Positions 35,884 through 45,096 of a DNA stretch of 64,000 bases are shown here, in pieces; within the stretch, counting starts at the first letter, position 1, and the number at the start of each line of letters is the position of its first letter. Under the pieces are notes generated by a model. The model ran no database searches and was not told where the DNA came from. It saw only the letters and a list, made by a program, of their open reading frames with translations. Where the stretch lies: the NCBI RefSeq assembly GCF_000332155.1, contig NZ_KB235903.1, positions 2,516,803 through 2,580,802 on the forward strand, read 5' to 3'. Position numbers and translations under genes: made by a program. Origin of the DNA: Kamptonema formosum PCC 6407. Lineage in GTDB: Bacteria; Cyanobacteriota; Cyanobacteriia; Cyanobacteriales; Microcoleaceae.

Positions 35884-36143
35884 GGTTAACTGTTAACTGT
35901 TAACTGTTAACTGTTAACTGATAGCTGTGCAAGGCTTACCAAATTTGTCGTTTAGTCAGGGGTTAAAACCCCTGCCTAATAGTGAAAGTCGTCTGAAGAC
36001 GACTAATAAATATCTCCAGACAAGACTCTGAAAACCAGGTAGGCTGCCTACTATCCAAGAGTGATTGGAAATGTTTAATGCACTAACTATTTTTCAGTCG
36101 GTTTTAACCGACTTTAGCTATGAGACAGGGGTTTTAACCCCTG
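35884..36143. repeat. cmpB-cmpC spacer: TGTTAAC array and gene-internal-operon palindromes
   Basis: Five ctgttaa heptamers (about 35888-35922) are followed by four palindromes: caggggttaaaacccctg (35957), agtcgtctgaagacgact (35987), agtcggttttaaccgact (36097) and caggggttttaacccctg (36126). The same palindrome set, in related form, occurs at 42117-42235. Confidence 0.85.
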
Positions 36144-36219
36144 GTGGACTTCGTAAGCTGTTACTGCTAACGAAGAATGCCGATAGCCAACCCAAAATCT
36201 ACACAGAGGCAAGAAAATC

Positions 36220-38220
36220 ATGTCAACTTTAATTGCAGTAGAACAACTTGAAAAGGTCTTTAATTTATCAGACGGTGGCAAATACATTGCCCTCAAAGGC
36301 ATAGATCTGGAAATTAAAAAAGGCGAGTTTATATCCTTAATCGGACACTCTGGCTGTGGCAAATCTACTCTGCTAAATATGGTGGCTGGTTTGGATTTAC
36401 CGACAGAAGGATTAGTAACAATTGAAGGACAAAGAATCACCCAACCAGGGCCCGATCGCATGGTAGTCTTTCAAAACTATTCCCTACTACCTTGGCGCAC
36501 AGTCAGAGAAAATATTACTCTCGCTGTAGATTCGGTGATGAAAGGCTTACCCAAAGCGGAACGCCTCGATATCATTCAAAAACACATTGATATGGTGGGT
36601 TTAACTCCCCACGCCGAGAAACAGCCTGCATTGCTATCAGGAGGACAAAAACAACGGGTGGCGATCGCGCGTGCTCTGGCCTTACGCCCTAAACTATTGC
36701 TATTAGATGAACCCTTCGGTGCTTTAGACGCTTTAACTCGCGGCAATTTGCAAGAGAAATTAATGGAAATTTGCCAAGAGTACGAAATTAGTGCGCTGAT
36801 GGTGACACACGATGTAGATGAGGCCGTGTTACTTAGCGATCGCATCGTCATGTTGACTAACGGCCCAGAATCGAAAATAGGCGGCATTCTCGAAGTAGAC
36901 ATCCCCCGCCCCCGCAAACGCATGGAAGTAGTCTCGCACCCCAGTTACTACGCCCTACGTAGCGAAATGATTTACTTCCTTAACCAACAAAAACGGGTGA
37001 AAAAATTAAGGGCGAGAAAAGTACCCGCGATCGCCCGTCACGGCCTCGAAAAAGTCAACCTCGAACTCGGATTCGTCCCCCTCGCCGCCTGTGCTCCCCT
37101 CGCGATCGCCAAAGAAAAAGGCCTATTTGCCAAACACGGCCTCGATGAAGTCCACCTCGTCCGCGAAACCAGTTGGCGCGGCATCGTAGATGGCATCGCC
37201 GGCGGTTACTTAGATGCCGCGCAAATGCCCTCTGGCATGGCTGTCTGGTTAAGCTTAGGAGGCCATCAAGAGAAGCCGATACCAACCGTTACAGCCCTCA
37301 CCATGAGCCGCAACGGTAACGGAATTACCCTTGCCAGGCGGTTTTACGACCAAGGGATTTATACTCTGGCAGACTTTAAAGCCATGCTGCAAAGAACACC
37401 AGCGCAAACTCACAGGATGGCGATCGTTCACCCCTCCTCTATGCACAACCTGTTACTGCGTTACTGGTTAGCTGCTGGTGGCATTGACCCCGATCGCGAT
37501 GTGTTGCTGAAAAATATCCCCCCAGCACAAATGATCGTTGACTTACAAGGCGGCACTATTGACGGTTTCTGCGTCGGCGAACCTTGGAACTTGCGGGCCT
37601 CAATGGAAGGCGTAGGCTTTACAGTGGCGACGGATTTGGAACTGTGGCCGGGACATCCTGGGAAAATTCTAGGAGTACGGGAAGAATGGGCGAATGCTTA
37701 CCCCAATACTCACATTGCCTTAATTAAGGCATTGTTAGAAGCTTCTCAGTATTGCGCCGATCCTAATCACGCGGCTGAAGTAGCCGAAATTGTAGCGGGG
37801 CGCGAGTATGTCGCCACTGACAAAAATTACATTCAACTCGGCGATCCTAATTCTGCTGCTTGTAATTTGGATACTCCCATGCGGGAATACGCCCACCATT
37901 TATTTTATGGGGACGGAGTGAACCGTCCGAGTCGAACTGAACAGTTATGGCACATGGTACAAATGGCACGCTGGGGCGATACGGTGTTTCCGCGCAACTG
38001 GGTGGAAATTCTGGAACGGGTGGTGCGAGTTGGCCCCTTTAGTACGGCGGCGCGAGAGTTGGGGCTGTCAGATATTACTTATACTCGCGGTTCTCTTCCC
38101 TTGTTTGATGGGTCAGTGTTTAATTCTGACGATCCGATTGGATATCTTAATAGCCTGGAAATTAAACGCGATTTCACAATGGCTGAAGTTGTACTTGATT
38201 CGGGTCGTCGTTCGGCTTAG
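36220..38220 (+). CDS. cmpC: Bicarbonate ABC transporter ATPase fused to CmpA-like domain
   Basis: A 666-residue fusion. Residues 1 to about 260 are an ABC ATPase (Walker A GHSGCGKSTLLN, signature LLSGGQKQRVAIARAL, Walker B LLLLDEPFGALDAL, H-loop VTHDVDEAVLLSDR). Residues about 275-640 are a CmpA/NrtA-like binding domain (LELGFVPLAACAPLAIAKEK, DAAQMPSGMAVWLSLGG) that is cytoplasmic and regulates transport in this family. The fused layout is diagnostic for NrtC/CmpC; the cmpA neighbour makes it CmpC. Confidence 0.93.
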   Translation: MSTLIAVEQLEKVFNLSDGGKYIALKGIDLEIKKGEFISLIGHSGCGKSTLLNMVAGLDLPTEGLVTIEGQRITQPGPDRMVVFQNYSLLPWRTVRENITLAVDSVMKGLPKAERLDIIQKHIDMVGLTPHAEKQPALLSGGQKQRVAIARALALRPKLLLLDEPFGALDALTRGNLQEKLMEICQEYEISALMVTHDVDEAVLLSDRIVMLTNGPESKIGGILEVDIPRPRKRMEVVSHPSYYALRSEMIYFLNQQKRVKKLRARKVPAIARHGLEKVNLELGFVPLAACAPLAIAKEKGLFAKHGLDEVHLVRETSWRGIVDGIAGGYLDAAQMPSGMAVWLSLGGHQEKPIPTVTALTMSRNGNGITLARRFYDQGIYTLADFKAMLQRTPAQTHRMAIVHPSSMHNLLLRYWLAAGGIDPDRDVLLKNIPPAQMIVDLQGGTIDGFCVGEPWNLRASMEGVGFTVATDLELWPGHPGKILGVREEWANAYPNTHIALIKALLEASQYCADPNHAAEVAEIVAGREYVATDKNYIQLGDPNSAACNLDTPMREYAHHLFYGDGVNRPSRTEQLWHMVQMARWGDTVFPRNWVEILERVVRVGPFSTAARELGLSDITYTRGSLPLFDGSVFNSDDPIGYLNSLEIKRDFTMAEVVLDSGRRSA

Positions 38221-38262
38221 AAAGTTTGAAGAATTAAGGGAATATTTGAATACATAGAGTAT

Positions 38263-38319
38263 GGTGCGTCAGAAGTATAAACCTTTATTCTATAAATCCA
38301 TAATTTCGTCTGACGCACC
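38263..38319. repeat. cmpC-cmpD spacer inverted repeat
   Basis: ggtgcgtcaga (38263-38273) is repeated inverted as tctgacgcacc (38309-38319). With the flanking agtatggt and ctacaaac this is a further small palindromic repeat type of this genome. Heptamer-like acaatcaac units follow. Confidence 0.75.
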
Positions 38320-38389
38320 CTACAAACTTCCTTCGCAATCGACAGTTAAACGTTAACAATCAACAATCAACAACAAGAAATTTAAACCC

Positions 38390-39214
38390 ATGACTAATAC
38401 TGCCCTCAACGAGAAAAACTCGAAAACTAGCCTTAATCAAGGAAGCGTTCGCCGCCAGCCTTTTTTGGTGATGGACAATGTTTATAAGTCCTATCCAAAT
38501 GGTTATAAGGCTTTAGAAAATGTCAACTTGAACATAGCCGAAGGAGAGTTTATTACAATTATCGGACACTCCGGTTGTGGTAAATCAACGCTATTAAATA
38601 TGGTGTCGGGTTTTAGCCAACCTAGTCAAGGAACCGTAACGATTAATGGGCAGAAAATTACCAAGCCTGGCCCGGATCGGATGGTTGTCTTTCAAGGTTA
38701 CGCTTTGCTACCTTGGCGGACGGTGTTTGAGAATGTTTATTTGGCAGTTAATGCGGTATTTCCCAATAAGTCAAAAGTCGAGAAAAATGCGATTGTTAAA
38801 GAGCATTTAGCTATGGTAGGCTTGACTGAAGCTGCGGAGAAAAGGCCGCCGCAAATTTCCGGGGGGATGAAGCAGCGGGTATCGATCGCGCGGGCTTTGG
38901 CAATTCGCCCCCAGGTGCTAATTTTGGATGAACCTTTTGGGGCTTTGGATGCAATTACTAAGGAAGAATTGCAGGAAGAATTGCTGAAAATTTGGAACGA
39001 TCATCGCTGTACGGTGTTGATGATTACTCACGATATTGATGAAGCTTTGTTTTTGGCCGATCGCTTGGTGATGATGACTAATGGGCCGTCGGCGACAGTT
39101 GGTGAAGTTTTGCAAATTCCTTTTCCGCGTCCTCGCGATCGCGTGCAAATCATGGAAGATCCAGAATACTCACTCATGGCCCAAACTATTGACTCTCTTC
39201 CCTTCTTTCCCTAG
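38390..39214 (+). CDS. cmpD: Bicarbonate ABC transporter ATPase
   Basis: A 274-residue ABC ATPase: Walker A GHSGCGKSTLLNMVSG, Q-loop FQGYALLPW, signature ISGGMKQRVSIARAL, Walker B VLILDEPFGALDAI, H-loop ITHDIDEALFLAD. It partners with the ATPase half of CmpC in the BCT1 transporter. It lies 169 bases after cmpC, in the usual CmpABCD order. ctagccc heptamers follow the stop directly. Confidence 0.93.
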   Translation: MTNTALNEKNSKTSLNQGSVRRQPFLVMDNVYKSYPNGYKALENVNLNIAEGEFITIIGHSGCGKSTLLNMVSGFSQPSQGTVTINGQKITKPGPDRMVVFQGYALLPWRTVFENVYLAVNAVFPNKSKVEKNAIVKEHLAMVGLTEAAEKRPPQISGGMKQRVSIARALAIRPQVLILDEPFGALDAITKEELQEELLKIWNDHRCTVLMITHDIDEALFLADRLVMMTNGPSATVGEVLQIPFPRPRDRVQIMEDPEYSLMAQTIDSLPFFP

Positions 39215-39289
39215 CCCCTAGCCCCTAACCCCTAGCCCCTAACCGCCTTGGCGGTTGCTATAGCTCAAAACAATAAACTACACAGTTTT

Positions 39290-39790
39290 ATGACTACCAC
39301 CGATCCTAACGTACAAACAGTTTCTACTGAAAGCCTTTCCAGTTCCGATATTATCACCAATGAATTAATTTCTGATGCAACGACTATCAGCTATGTAGAA
39401 GAGATTGAAACTGTCATTGCCAGTATGGCCATCGATCAAAAAGTAATGGTCGGCAAAAATGAAACAGGAGGGCATCGTTGGGAATTTAAGTACGGCAGCG
39501 TTGAGGTATTTGTACAACTTACAGGGGAAACTGAAGATGACTCCTTGACTGTTTGGGCTGCTGTACTGCCGTTACCTGCTAAGAATGAACCACTGTTAAT
39601 GCGGAAGTTGCTAGAAATGAACTGGCTGTCAACTTATGAATCTCATTTTGCAATTGTTGATAGCCAAATTGTAGTAGTATCAACTCGCACTTTAGCGGAG
39701 TTATCGCCAGGGGAAATTTCCCGCGCCATTACCGTTGTTGCAACAATTGCTGATGATTATGACGACGCTTTGCAAGCTGAATTTAGTTAA
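39290..39790 (+). CDS. YbjN-type conserved protein downstream of cmpD
   Basis: I start at the ATG at 39290 (MTTTDPNVQTVSTES); the longer frame from 39248 begins inside a dispersed repeat (ccttggcggttgctata) and is rejected. The 166 residues have a disordered start and a YbjN/T3SS-chaperone-like alpha/beta fold from about residue 35 (GHRWEFKYGSVEVFVQL, LTVWAAVLPLPAKNEPLLMR, LLEMNWLSTYESHFAIVDSQ). No enzymatic motif is present. It follows cmpD by 75 bases on the same strand, so it might be co-expressed with BCT1; a role there is unproven. Confidence 0.7.
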   Translation: MTTTDPNVQTVSTESLSSSDIITNELISDATTISYVEEIETVIASMAIDQKVMVGKNETGGHRWEFKYGSVEVFVQLTGETEDDSLTVWAAVLPLPAKNEPLLMRKLLEMNWLSTYESHFAIVDSQIVVVSTRTLAELSPGEISRAITVVATIADDYDDALQAEFS

Positions 39791-40003
39791 CTGTTAATTG
39801 TTAACAGTTAGTTGTTAGTTGTTAGTTGTTAACTGTTAATTGTTAACAGGGCAATTCCTTTTACCTCGTAAGTTGTAAGGTGGGCGCTCGCCGACCATCA
39901 TTTGTGGCTATAACTTACAATATTTTTGGCGGCGAGCGCCTACCCTACATTTAATGATGTTTGTCTGTATTACCAATTACCAATTACCAATTACCAATTA
40001 CCA
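39791..40003. repeat. Heptamer arrays and GGTGGGCGCTCGCCG palindrome, copy 1
   Basis: TGTTAAC/TTGTTAG heptamers (39789-39848), then an inverted repeat gtaaggtgggcgctcgccg (39875) with ggcggcgagcgcctaccc (39928), with tataacttac between the arms, then four caattac heptamers (39973-40002) immediately before the next start. Related palindromes: 49276 and 51567. Confidence 0.85.
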
Positions 40004-40009
40004 CTTAAT

Positions 40010-40735
40010 ATGTGGCGTATAATTCCCTTGATGTCCGCATCTGGAACCGTTCAAATGGCAATTGATGAATGGTTGCTAGAACAACACCGTTTGGGAAAAC
40101 ATCCGCCAACTTTGCGGTTTTATACTTGGGAACCAGCGGCGATTTCTTTGGGTTATCACCAGCGGCGCTGGCCTGAATTTTGGCAGGAAATAACTTGGCA
40201 AGGAATGCCTTTAGAATTAGTTAAACGTCCTAGTGGTGGACGTGCTGTCTTGCATCAAGGGGATTTAACTTATGCTGTAATTGCGTCAGAATTGGGTAAA
40301 AATCGCACAGAAGCTTATCAAATTATCTGCCAATTTTTGATTGAAGGTTGGCGATCGCTTGGTTTAGATTTACATTATGGTTCGGCGGGACGAGGTTATA
40401 TTCATAACCCTAATTGTTTTGGTACTGCAACAGGTGCGGATTTAGTTTCGGCTGAGGGTTTTAAATTTATTGGTAGCGCTCAATTACGGCGGGGTGATGC
40501 TATTTTACAGCATGGTTCTATGCGTTTGCAACCAGATAATAGCTTATTTACTCAGGTATTTGGTGAGGAAATGAAGGCTGTGCAATTACGTTTATCTCAG
40601 CGGGGAGATAGTTTGATTGAAATTGTAGTTGAGGCTTTGACTTTAGCAGCTACACGCTGTTTCGATATTGAGTTAGTGGTGCAGCCTTTATCAGAGGAAG
40701 AGTGGGAGGCTATTTTGCTAATGGCTAATGGCTAA
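40010..40735 (+). CDS. Lipoate-protein ligase / octanoyltransferase (LplA/LipM family)
   Basis: Starting at 40010 (MWRIIPLMSASGTVQMAIDE) gives 242 residues; an upstream extension to 39926 would translate the caattac repeat ([12 protein letters not shown]) and is rejected. Family motifs: RPSGGRAVLHQGDLTYAV (73-90), C136 in NPNCFGTATGADL, and FKFIGSAQLRRGDAILQHGS (151-170) with the conserved Lys. A Cys at this place fits the LipM-type octanoyltransferase, which moves octanoate from acyl carrier protein to lipoyl domains; ligase activity is the alternative. It acts in the cytoplasm in lipoylation of dehydrogenase complexes and GcvH. Confidence 0.82.
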   Translation: MWRIIPLMSASGTVQMAIDEWLLEQHRLGKHPPTLRFYTWEPAAISLGYHQRRWPEFWQEITWQGMPLELVKRPSGGRAVLHQGDLTYAVIASELGKNRTEAYQIICQFLIEGWRSLGLDLHYGSAGRGYIHNPNCFGTATGADLVSAEGFKFIGSAQLRRGDAILQHGSMRLQPDNSLFTQVFGEEMKAVQLRLSQRGDSLIEIVVEALTLAATRCFDIELVVQPLSEEEWEAILLMANG

Positions 40736-40762
40736 TAGCTAATGGCTAATTGGTAATTGCTT

Positions 40763-41962
40763 TTAATTTTGTTCTGTTGATTTAGCTATTGCATTCAGCG
40801 GTAAACCGGGCGGATAGCTGCCCTCTTCTTTAATTCGCTTGATATCGGCTTCTGTAATCTTGGCATTTAAGGATTTTGCCACTGCTCTTACAATGTCACC
40901 CTTATCAATTGTTCCGGCTACAGAACCAGTTGGCGACAGTACGACAATGCGCCGTAATTGATGGGATTCCATGCAGTTAATTACTTCGACTAAAGATGAT
41001 TTCTCGCCAACAGCAATGGCTTCGCTCAATGGTTTCACGATATCTTTGAGGGTTTGCTTTTCCCACTGACTGCGCTCGATGAAGCGGATATCGTCAACAG
41101 AAACTAAGCCGCGATCGCGACCATTAGAAGAAGCAACATAAATTTGAGAGTGAGAAGTTTCTAACAAATATTGCTCGGCAAACTGCCGCAGCGTCAAGTC
41201 AGCATTAATTACTCTAAATTCGCGGCTCATAGCATCGCTAGCCTTCGTTTTCAGTAAGGCTGACTGCAAATCGGCTATGCGGTTGTAAGAGGTGGCATTT
41301 CGCAGGCAAAACCAGCCTATAAGTCCAATCCATAAGGCTCCTGGTTGCCCAACTAGCAAAAAGAGTGATGCTCCTAATGCGATCGCCAACCAACCTAAAA
41401 CTTGCCCTGTTTTCGCGGCCCAACGAACGCCAGCTAAGCGAGAACCGGTGATTTTCCAAACTGCTGCTTTTAAAACCTGTCCGCCGTCCAAGGGTAGACC
41501 GGGAATTAAATTAAAGATGCCCAAAATTAGATTAATTTCGGATATTCGTTCTGCCAGTTCGCGGATCAAGCTAGATGGTGGCAGAGTTATAGCTGCTAAA
41601 CCAACTATTAAAAATAGTCCGAAGCTGACTCCTGGGCCTGCGATCGCCACTTGAAAAGCTTGACCGGGAGTTTTTGATTCCTGCTCTATAGAAGCAACAC
41701 CGCCAAATAGAAATAGAGTAATGGAATTAACTTTAATACCTTGAGACATAGCGGCTAAACTATGCCCTAACTCGTGCATGAGAACGGAGCCAAATAGCAG
41801 TAGAGCTAGTGCAAATCCAGCGACCCAAGAAAGCACAGGCCCATAAGCTCCCTGGTAATTTCTAGCATTGGCAAAGGTTGCTAGCGCTAAAATCACAAAC
41901 CAAGAGGAATCCACAAATAGCGGGATGCCAAATAAAGAGCCAATTCGCCAACCTGCCTGCAT
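40763..41962 (-). CDS. Site-2-type (M50) membrane metalloprotease with CBS domains
   Basis: A 399-residue intramembrane protease. About six hydrophobic segments lie in residues 1-225, with zinc ligands H63, E64 and H67 (LMHELGHSLAA) and the third ligand in LIPGLPLDGGQVLKA (about 155-168). Residues about 235-375 hold two CBS domains (ASDAMSREFRVINADLTLRQ; LVEVINCMESHQLRRIVVL) that in this family bind nucleotides and regulate activity. Such proteases cleave membrane-bound regulators such as anti-sigma factors. No target is adjacent. Confidence 0.92.
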   Translation of the reverse strand: MQAGWRIGSLFGIPLFVDSSWFVILALATFANARNYQGAYGPVLSWVAGFALALLLFGSVLMHELGHSLAAMSQGIKVNSITLFLFGGVASIEQESKTPGQAFQVAIAGPGVSFGLFLIVGLAAITLPPSSLIRELAERISEINLILGIFNLIPGLPLDGGQVLKAAVWKITGSRLAGVRWAAKTGQVLGWLAIALGASLFLLVGQPGALWIGLIGWFCLRNATSYNRIADLQSALLKTKASDAMSREFRVINADLTLRQFAEQYLLETSHSQIYVASSNGRDRGLVSVDDIRFIERSQWEKQTLKDIVKPLSEAIAVGEKSSLVEVINCMESHQLRRIVVLSPTGSVAGTIDKGDIVRAVAKSLNAKITEADIKRIKEEGSYPPGLPLNAIAKSTEQN

Positions 41963-42116
41963 GAATTTTTCCTTGAGTGCATTTTTCAGGGTCGCCTAAG
42001 CCAAAGTCAATCAACCCTTTACTTTATTGTGACTGAAAAAGTCCTGAATGCGATCGCTCTTGTCAGGGCACGGCAAAGTCCCTTCGTGTCAACTTAAGGT
42101 CAAACCCTTAGTCCGG

Positions 42117-42235
42117 CAGGGGTTAAAACCCCCGCCTCAAAGTTTAAGTCCTCTAAAGAGGACTGTTAAACTCATTAGTTTTTATTAGTCCACTAAGCGA
42201 GGACTTTAGCTATAACAGGGGAGTTTTAACCCCTG
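42117..42235. repeat. Palindrome cluster resembling the cmpB-cmpC spacer
   Basis: Contains aggggttaaaaccccc (42118), agtcctctaaagaggact (42147) and caggggagttttaacccctg (42216). The order and core sequences parallel those at 35957-36143, showing a composite repeat. It occupies most of the 320-base spacer between the M50 protease and the ChaB-domain gene; the remainder (41963-42116) has no evident features. Confidence 0.85.
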
Positions 42236-42282
42236 ACGGCCTTTGCTTGACAAGAAGCGGTTTCAACCGCCGAACTTTTGCC

Positions 42283-43059
42283 TTATGCTTTTAAACCTGC
42301 TGCCAAAGGTTTAGTCCAAATGCCCTGCTCATTTTCTTCGTACTGCTGATGAATTGTCTCCCAAGCGGCGTGTTCTGCTTTACTTGCGTCGTTAGTTTCG
42401 TCAAAGGCTTGATTGTAGCGATCGATGAATGTTTTTTGAGCTTCCTCAGATAGGTGCGATCGCACTTCAGGGGACAAGTCAGCCGGGCCCGAACACCGAC
42501 CTGTACTGGCGCGGGGCAAAATCATGTCGCTGACGGAGATTTCTTCACCGCCTGCACTTTCCAGCAGCAGTTGAATTTCGCCCGATTTATCGGCGGCTAC
42601 TTCTGCCATCACCAGAAATTCCCCTGCTTCTAGGCGCGTTTGATAGATAGTTGCCTTATCTTCAGGCATTCCCAAGGTAGCTAAGGCGGAGACTAAACCC
42701 GCACCAGCAGAACCTGCGATCGCACCGCTAGCAGCACCGATCAATACAGCACCCAAAGGCCCTGCTGCTACCACAGGCCCCACAAAGGGTATAAATAACA
42801 CGCCAACACCTGTTAGCAAGCTCAAAAACGAGCCAAATAGGGAACCAAAAATTGCGCCGTTTCGGAGGCCTCCGAGAATCAGATCTTTCTTAGTAATAAA
42901 GCCCGCGATTCTGGTTTCGGATTGAAAATTTTTGCCCATCACGGAAATATGATCGCGAGACACACCGCGATCGAGCAGGCGGCGGATCGCGCCATCTATT
43001 TGCTTTTCTTCCTTAAATACTGCTGAAACTGTGCGCTCTGCTTTATATTCTTCTGGCAT
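42283..43059 (-). CDS. Glycine-zipper stress-type protein with C-terminal ChaB domain
   Basis: A 258-residue protein. Residues 8-50 resemble general-stress/DUF1269-like domains ([24 protein letters not shown] with the ISVMGK turn). A hydrophobic glycine- and alanine-rich segment (about 65-130) could insert in a membrane. The C-terminal part (about 195-250: [20 protein letters not shown], then [17 protein letters not shown]) is a ChaB-like domain, once named a cation transport regulator. No catalytic residues are seen. A stress-related membrane role is a family-based guess. Confidence 0.75.
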   Translation of the reverse strand: MPEEYKAERTVSAVFKEEKQIDGAIRRLLDRGVSRDHISVMGKNFQSETRIAGFITKKDLILGGLRNGAIFGSLFGSFLSLLTGVGVLFIPFVGPVVAAGPLGAVLIGAASGAIAGSAGAGLVSALATLGMPEDKATIYQTRLEAGEFLVMAEVAADKSGEIQLLLESAGGEEISVSDMILPRASTGRCSGPADLSPEVRSHLSEEAQKTFIDRYNQAFDETNDASKAEHAAWETIHQQYEENEQGIWTKPLAAGLKA

Positions 43060-43146
43060 TTTGAGACTCCTTGAATACTTGTTGAATACTTGTAGATACG
43101 TTACTGTTTCTTGCAGTATAGGGCTATACTATGCTGTACCTGCGTC

Positions 43147-43214
43147 AATCTTCTGGTAGATTCCCTAGAAATTAATCTATAATCTTCTGGTGGATTTCAT
43201 AGAAATCAATCTAT
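43147..43214. repeat. Tandem 34-bp direct repeat
   Basis: Two adjacent 34-base units start aatcttctggtrgatt and end gaaatyaatctat (43147-43180 and 43181-43214), with a few differences between them; a third partial unit may follow. They lie about 90 bases upstream of the 42283-43059 gene and could be regulatory or simply a local duplication. Confidence 0.75.
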
Positions 43215-43337
43215 TATTTTCTGTGATTAGCAACACTCAATTTTTGTTATATAAGCCTTGCGAAGTAATCCCAAAGATGGTTGTTAGCAGCAAGAGATTG
43301 CGTCACCCCTTCTCAATAACAGAGTAATAATCTATTT

Positions 43338-43365
43338 GTCATTGCGAGCGTAGCGAAGCAATCTC
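43338..43365. repeat. Dispersed GTCATTGCGAGCGTAGCGAAGCAATC-type repeat
   Basis: The imperfect palindrome attgcgagcgtagcgaagcaat is of a kind widely scattered in bacterial spacers. The inner hairpin is cgagcgtagcgaag. A shorter relation, tgttcgctgtgc, is in the inverted repeat at 31837. It lies close to the end of the convergent-side SLH gene. Confidence 0.65.
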
Positions 43366-43390
43366 AGGGTATCAACAACGGTACAACAAC

Positions 43391-44923
43391 CTACAAAGGA
43401 GAGCGAATATATCCCCACTTACCAAAACCAAAAGATACCGGAGCAAATCCGTCAGAAATATCATCATAAGACCGACTAAACTGCGGATTAATAACATAAT
43501 TTCCACTTTTGTCTATAAAACCAAACTTCCCGTCAACTTCCACCTGTGCCAAACCCTCAGAAAAAGAGCCGCCACGACTAAACTTAAAAGGAATTACCAG
43601 CTCTCCTTTTGTATTGATATATCCAGATTTTTCACCATTGTAAACTGCCGCCAAGCCTTCAGAAAAAGGCGAAGCATACTTGAATTGAGGCGGAATTGCT
43701 AACCTCCCAGTTTTGTCAATATATCCTTCACCAACACTAAGACTAACTCGCGCAAAACCTTCCGAAAAATTACCTATAGCATCAGTCAATGTGTAATCCA
43801 GAATTATCTCAGTAAACTTTCCCATCTTGTCAATAAAGCCAGATTTACCATCCTCCACAACCAAAGCTACACCATCGGAAAAAGGCAATGCCCAATTAAA
43901 TTTGGGCGGAATTACAAATTTACCAGTCTTGTCAATAAAGCCATCTTTGTCCTGAAACTTCACTGCTGCTAACCCTTCCGAAAAATAAATAGCACTTTCA
44001 AATTGTGGCTGAATTACCATTTTCCCTTTTGTGTCGATCGAGCCAAATTTGCCCCCGATCTTGACAGTCGCTAACCCATCAATAAAAGAAGAAGCTTCCT
44101 CAAAATCCTGTTGAATCACAATATTACCTGTTCTGTCAATATAGCGGAACTTGCCACCAATTGTCACCAATGCCAGCCCTTTAACAAAAGGATAATGTAG
44201 ATAATACTCTGGTTGGATCAATAATTTTCCTGTCTGGTCGATCGCACCCCATTTTTTACCAATTTTCACCCAAGCTACCCCACTAGAAAATGACTCAGCT
44301 TCATCAAAAATGGGGGGGATTACTAAGAATTCACTCCAAGGCGTATACTCCGGTGGCAATACATTTGCTATTTTCAATGCTTGACATAATAAGCCTGCAA
44401 TTTCGCCTCTGGTAGTGTTCTTATTGGGCTGAAGTTTCCTGACATTTGGGTAGTTGACAATCAGGTAGTTTTCTGTAGCAGCAGCGATCGCATTTCTGGC
44501 ATAGTCTAGAATCTCCGCTGCATCGTCAAAATACTTCCTTAATGTCTCGTTTGCTGGTGAAACAGGTTGATAATTTAACCCATTTGCTATAATTGAAATT
44601 GCTTGCACTCGCGGTAACATTTGATTAGGCTTGAAAGTGCCGTCAGGATAACCCGCAAAAAATTTTCTTTCCGTAGCAAATTTAATTGCTTCGTGGGCCC
44701 AATAATTCTCAGGGACATCAGTAAAAGTAATGGCAGTAGCGACTATGGGGGAATTGGGAAAAGCTTTGAGTAAAATAGCAGCAAACTCAGCACGAGTAAT
44801 AGTTACCTCTGGGCGAAAAGTGCGATTGTGATAGCCGTTAATAATCCCTCGCTGTGCCAACTCAATAATACATTTTTGCGCCCAATGGCTTTGAATGTCG
44901 GAAAAATTTACAGTGTTAGTCAT
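43391..44923 (-). CDS. SLH-domain protein with WG repeats
   Basis: I use the ATG at 44923, which has a caggag ribosome binding site; an upstream TTG start at 44944 is less likely. The 510 residues hold three SLH domains (from FSDIQSHWAQKCIIELAQRG to about residue 195), then about seven WG-type repeats (for example VKIGGKFGSIDTKGKMVIQP, VYNGEKSGYINTKGELVIPF). SLH domains anchor proteins to secondary cell-wall polymers; in cyanobacteria they also occur in porins. No signal peptide is evident, odd for a surface protein. WG repeats are beta-rich and probably bind proteins. Confidence 0.88.
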   Translation of the reverse strand: MTNTVNFSDIQSHWAQKCIIELAQRGIINGYHNRTFRPEVTITRAEFAAILLKAFPNSPIVATAITFTDVPENYWAHEAIKFATERKFFAGYPDGTFKPNQMLPRVQAISIIANGLNYQPVSPANETLRKYFDDAAEILDYARNAIAAATENYLIVNYPNVRKLQPNKNTTRGEIAGLLCQALKIANVLPPEYTPWSEFLVIPPIFDEAESFSSGVAWVKIGKKWGAIDQTGKLLIQPEYYLHYPFVKGLALVTIGGKFRYIDRTGNIVIQQDFEEASSFIDGLATVKIGGKFGSIDTKGKMVIQPQFESAIYFSEGLAAVKFQDKDGFIDKTGKFVIPPKFNWALPFSDGVALVVEDGKSGFIDKMGKFTEIILDYTLTDAIGNFSEGFARVSLSVGEGYIDKTGRLAIPPQFKYASPFSEGLAAVYNGEKSGYINTKGELVIPFKFSRGGSFSEGLAQVEVDGKFGFIDKSGNYVINPQFSRSYDDISDGFAPVSFGFGKWGYIRSPL

Positions 44924-45096
44924 AAATAGGCTCCTGTTTTTCAACTATTCTACAGTTCTCTTCACTGGATACTTTAAGATACAATTAGATCGAACCAGCA
45001 ATCAGGAAAAAATCTGATTTTCCTAGCTAAACTCCTCACATCTTCTTTCAGACTTGCCCTTCCATTTTTCAACTCCAATCACAAGGAAATAAATTA

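Noticed and set aside
36114-36461. Minus-strand 115-codon frame over the start of cmpC
   Set aside because: It is fully opposite a strongly conserved ABC ATPase and has no family features; an antisense shadow.
33420-39214. nrtABCD nitrate transporter
   Set aside because: The overall layout is identical, but the binding-protein motifs follow CmpA and no nirA, narB or nrtP gene is next to it.
39248-39289. Upstream start for the YbjN-type protein
   Set aside because: The frame begins at a TTG inside the dispersed ccttggcggttgctata repeat; the ATG at 39290 is more likely.
39926-40009. Upstream extension of the lipoate/octanoate transferase
   Set aside because: It would translate the caattac heptamer array ([12 protein letters not shown]) and lacks family similarity; the ATG at 40010 begins the conserved domain.
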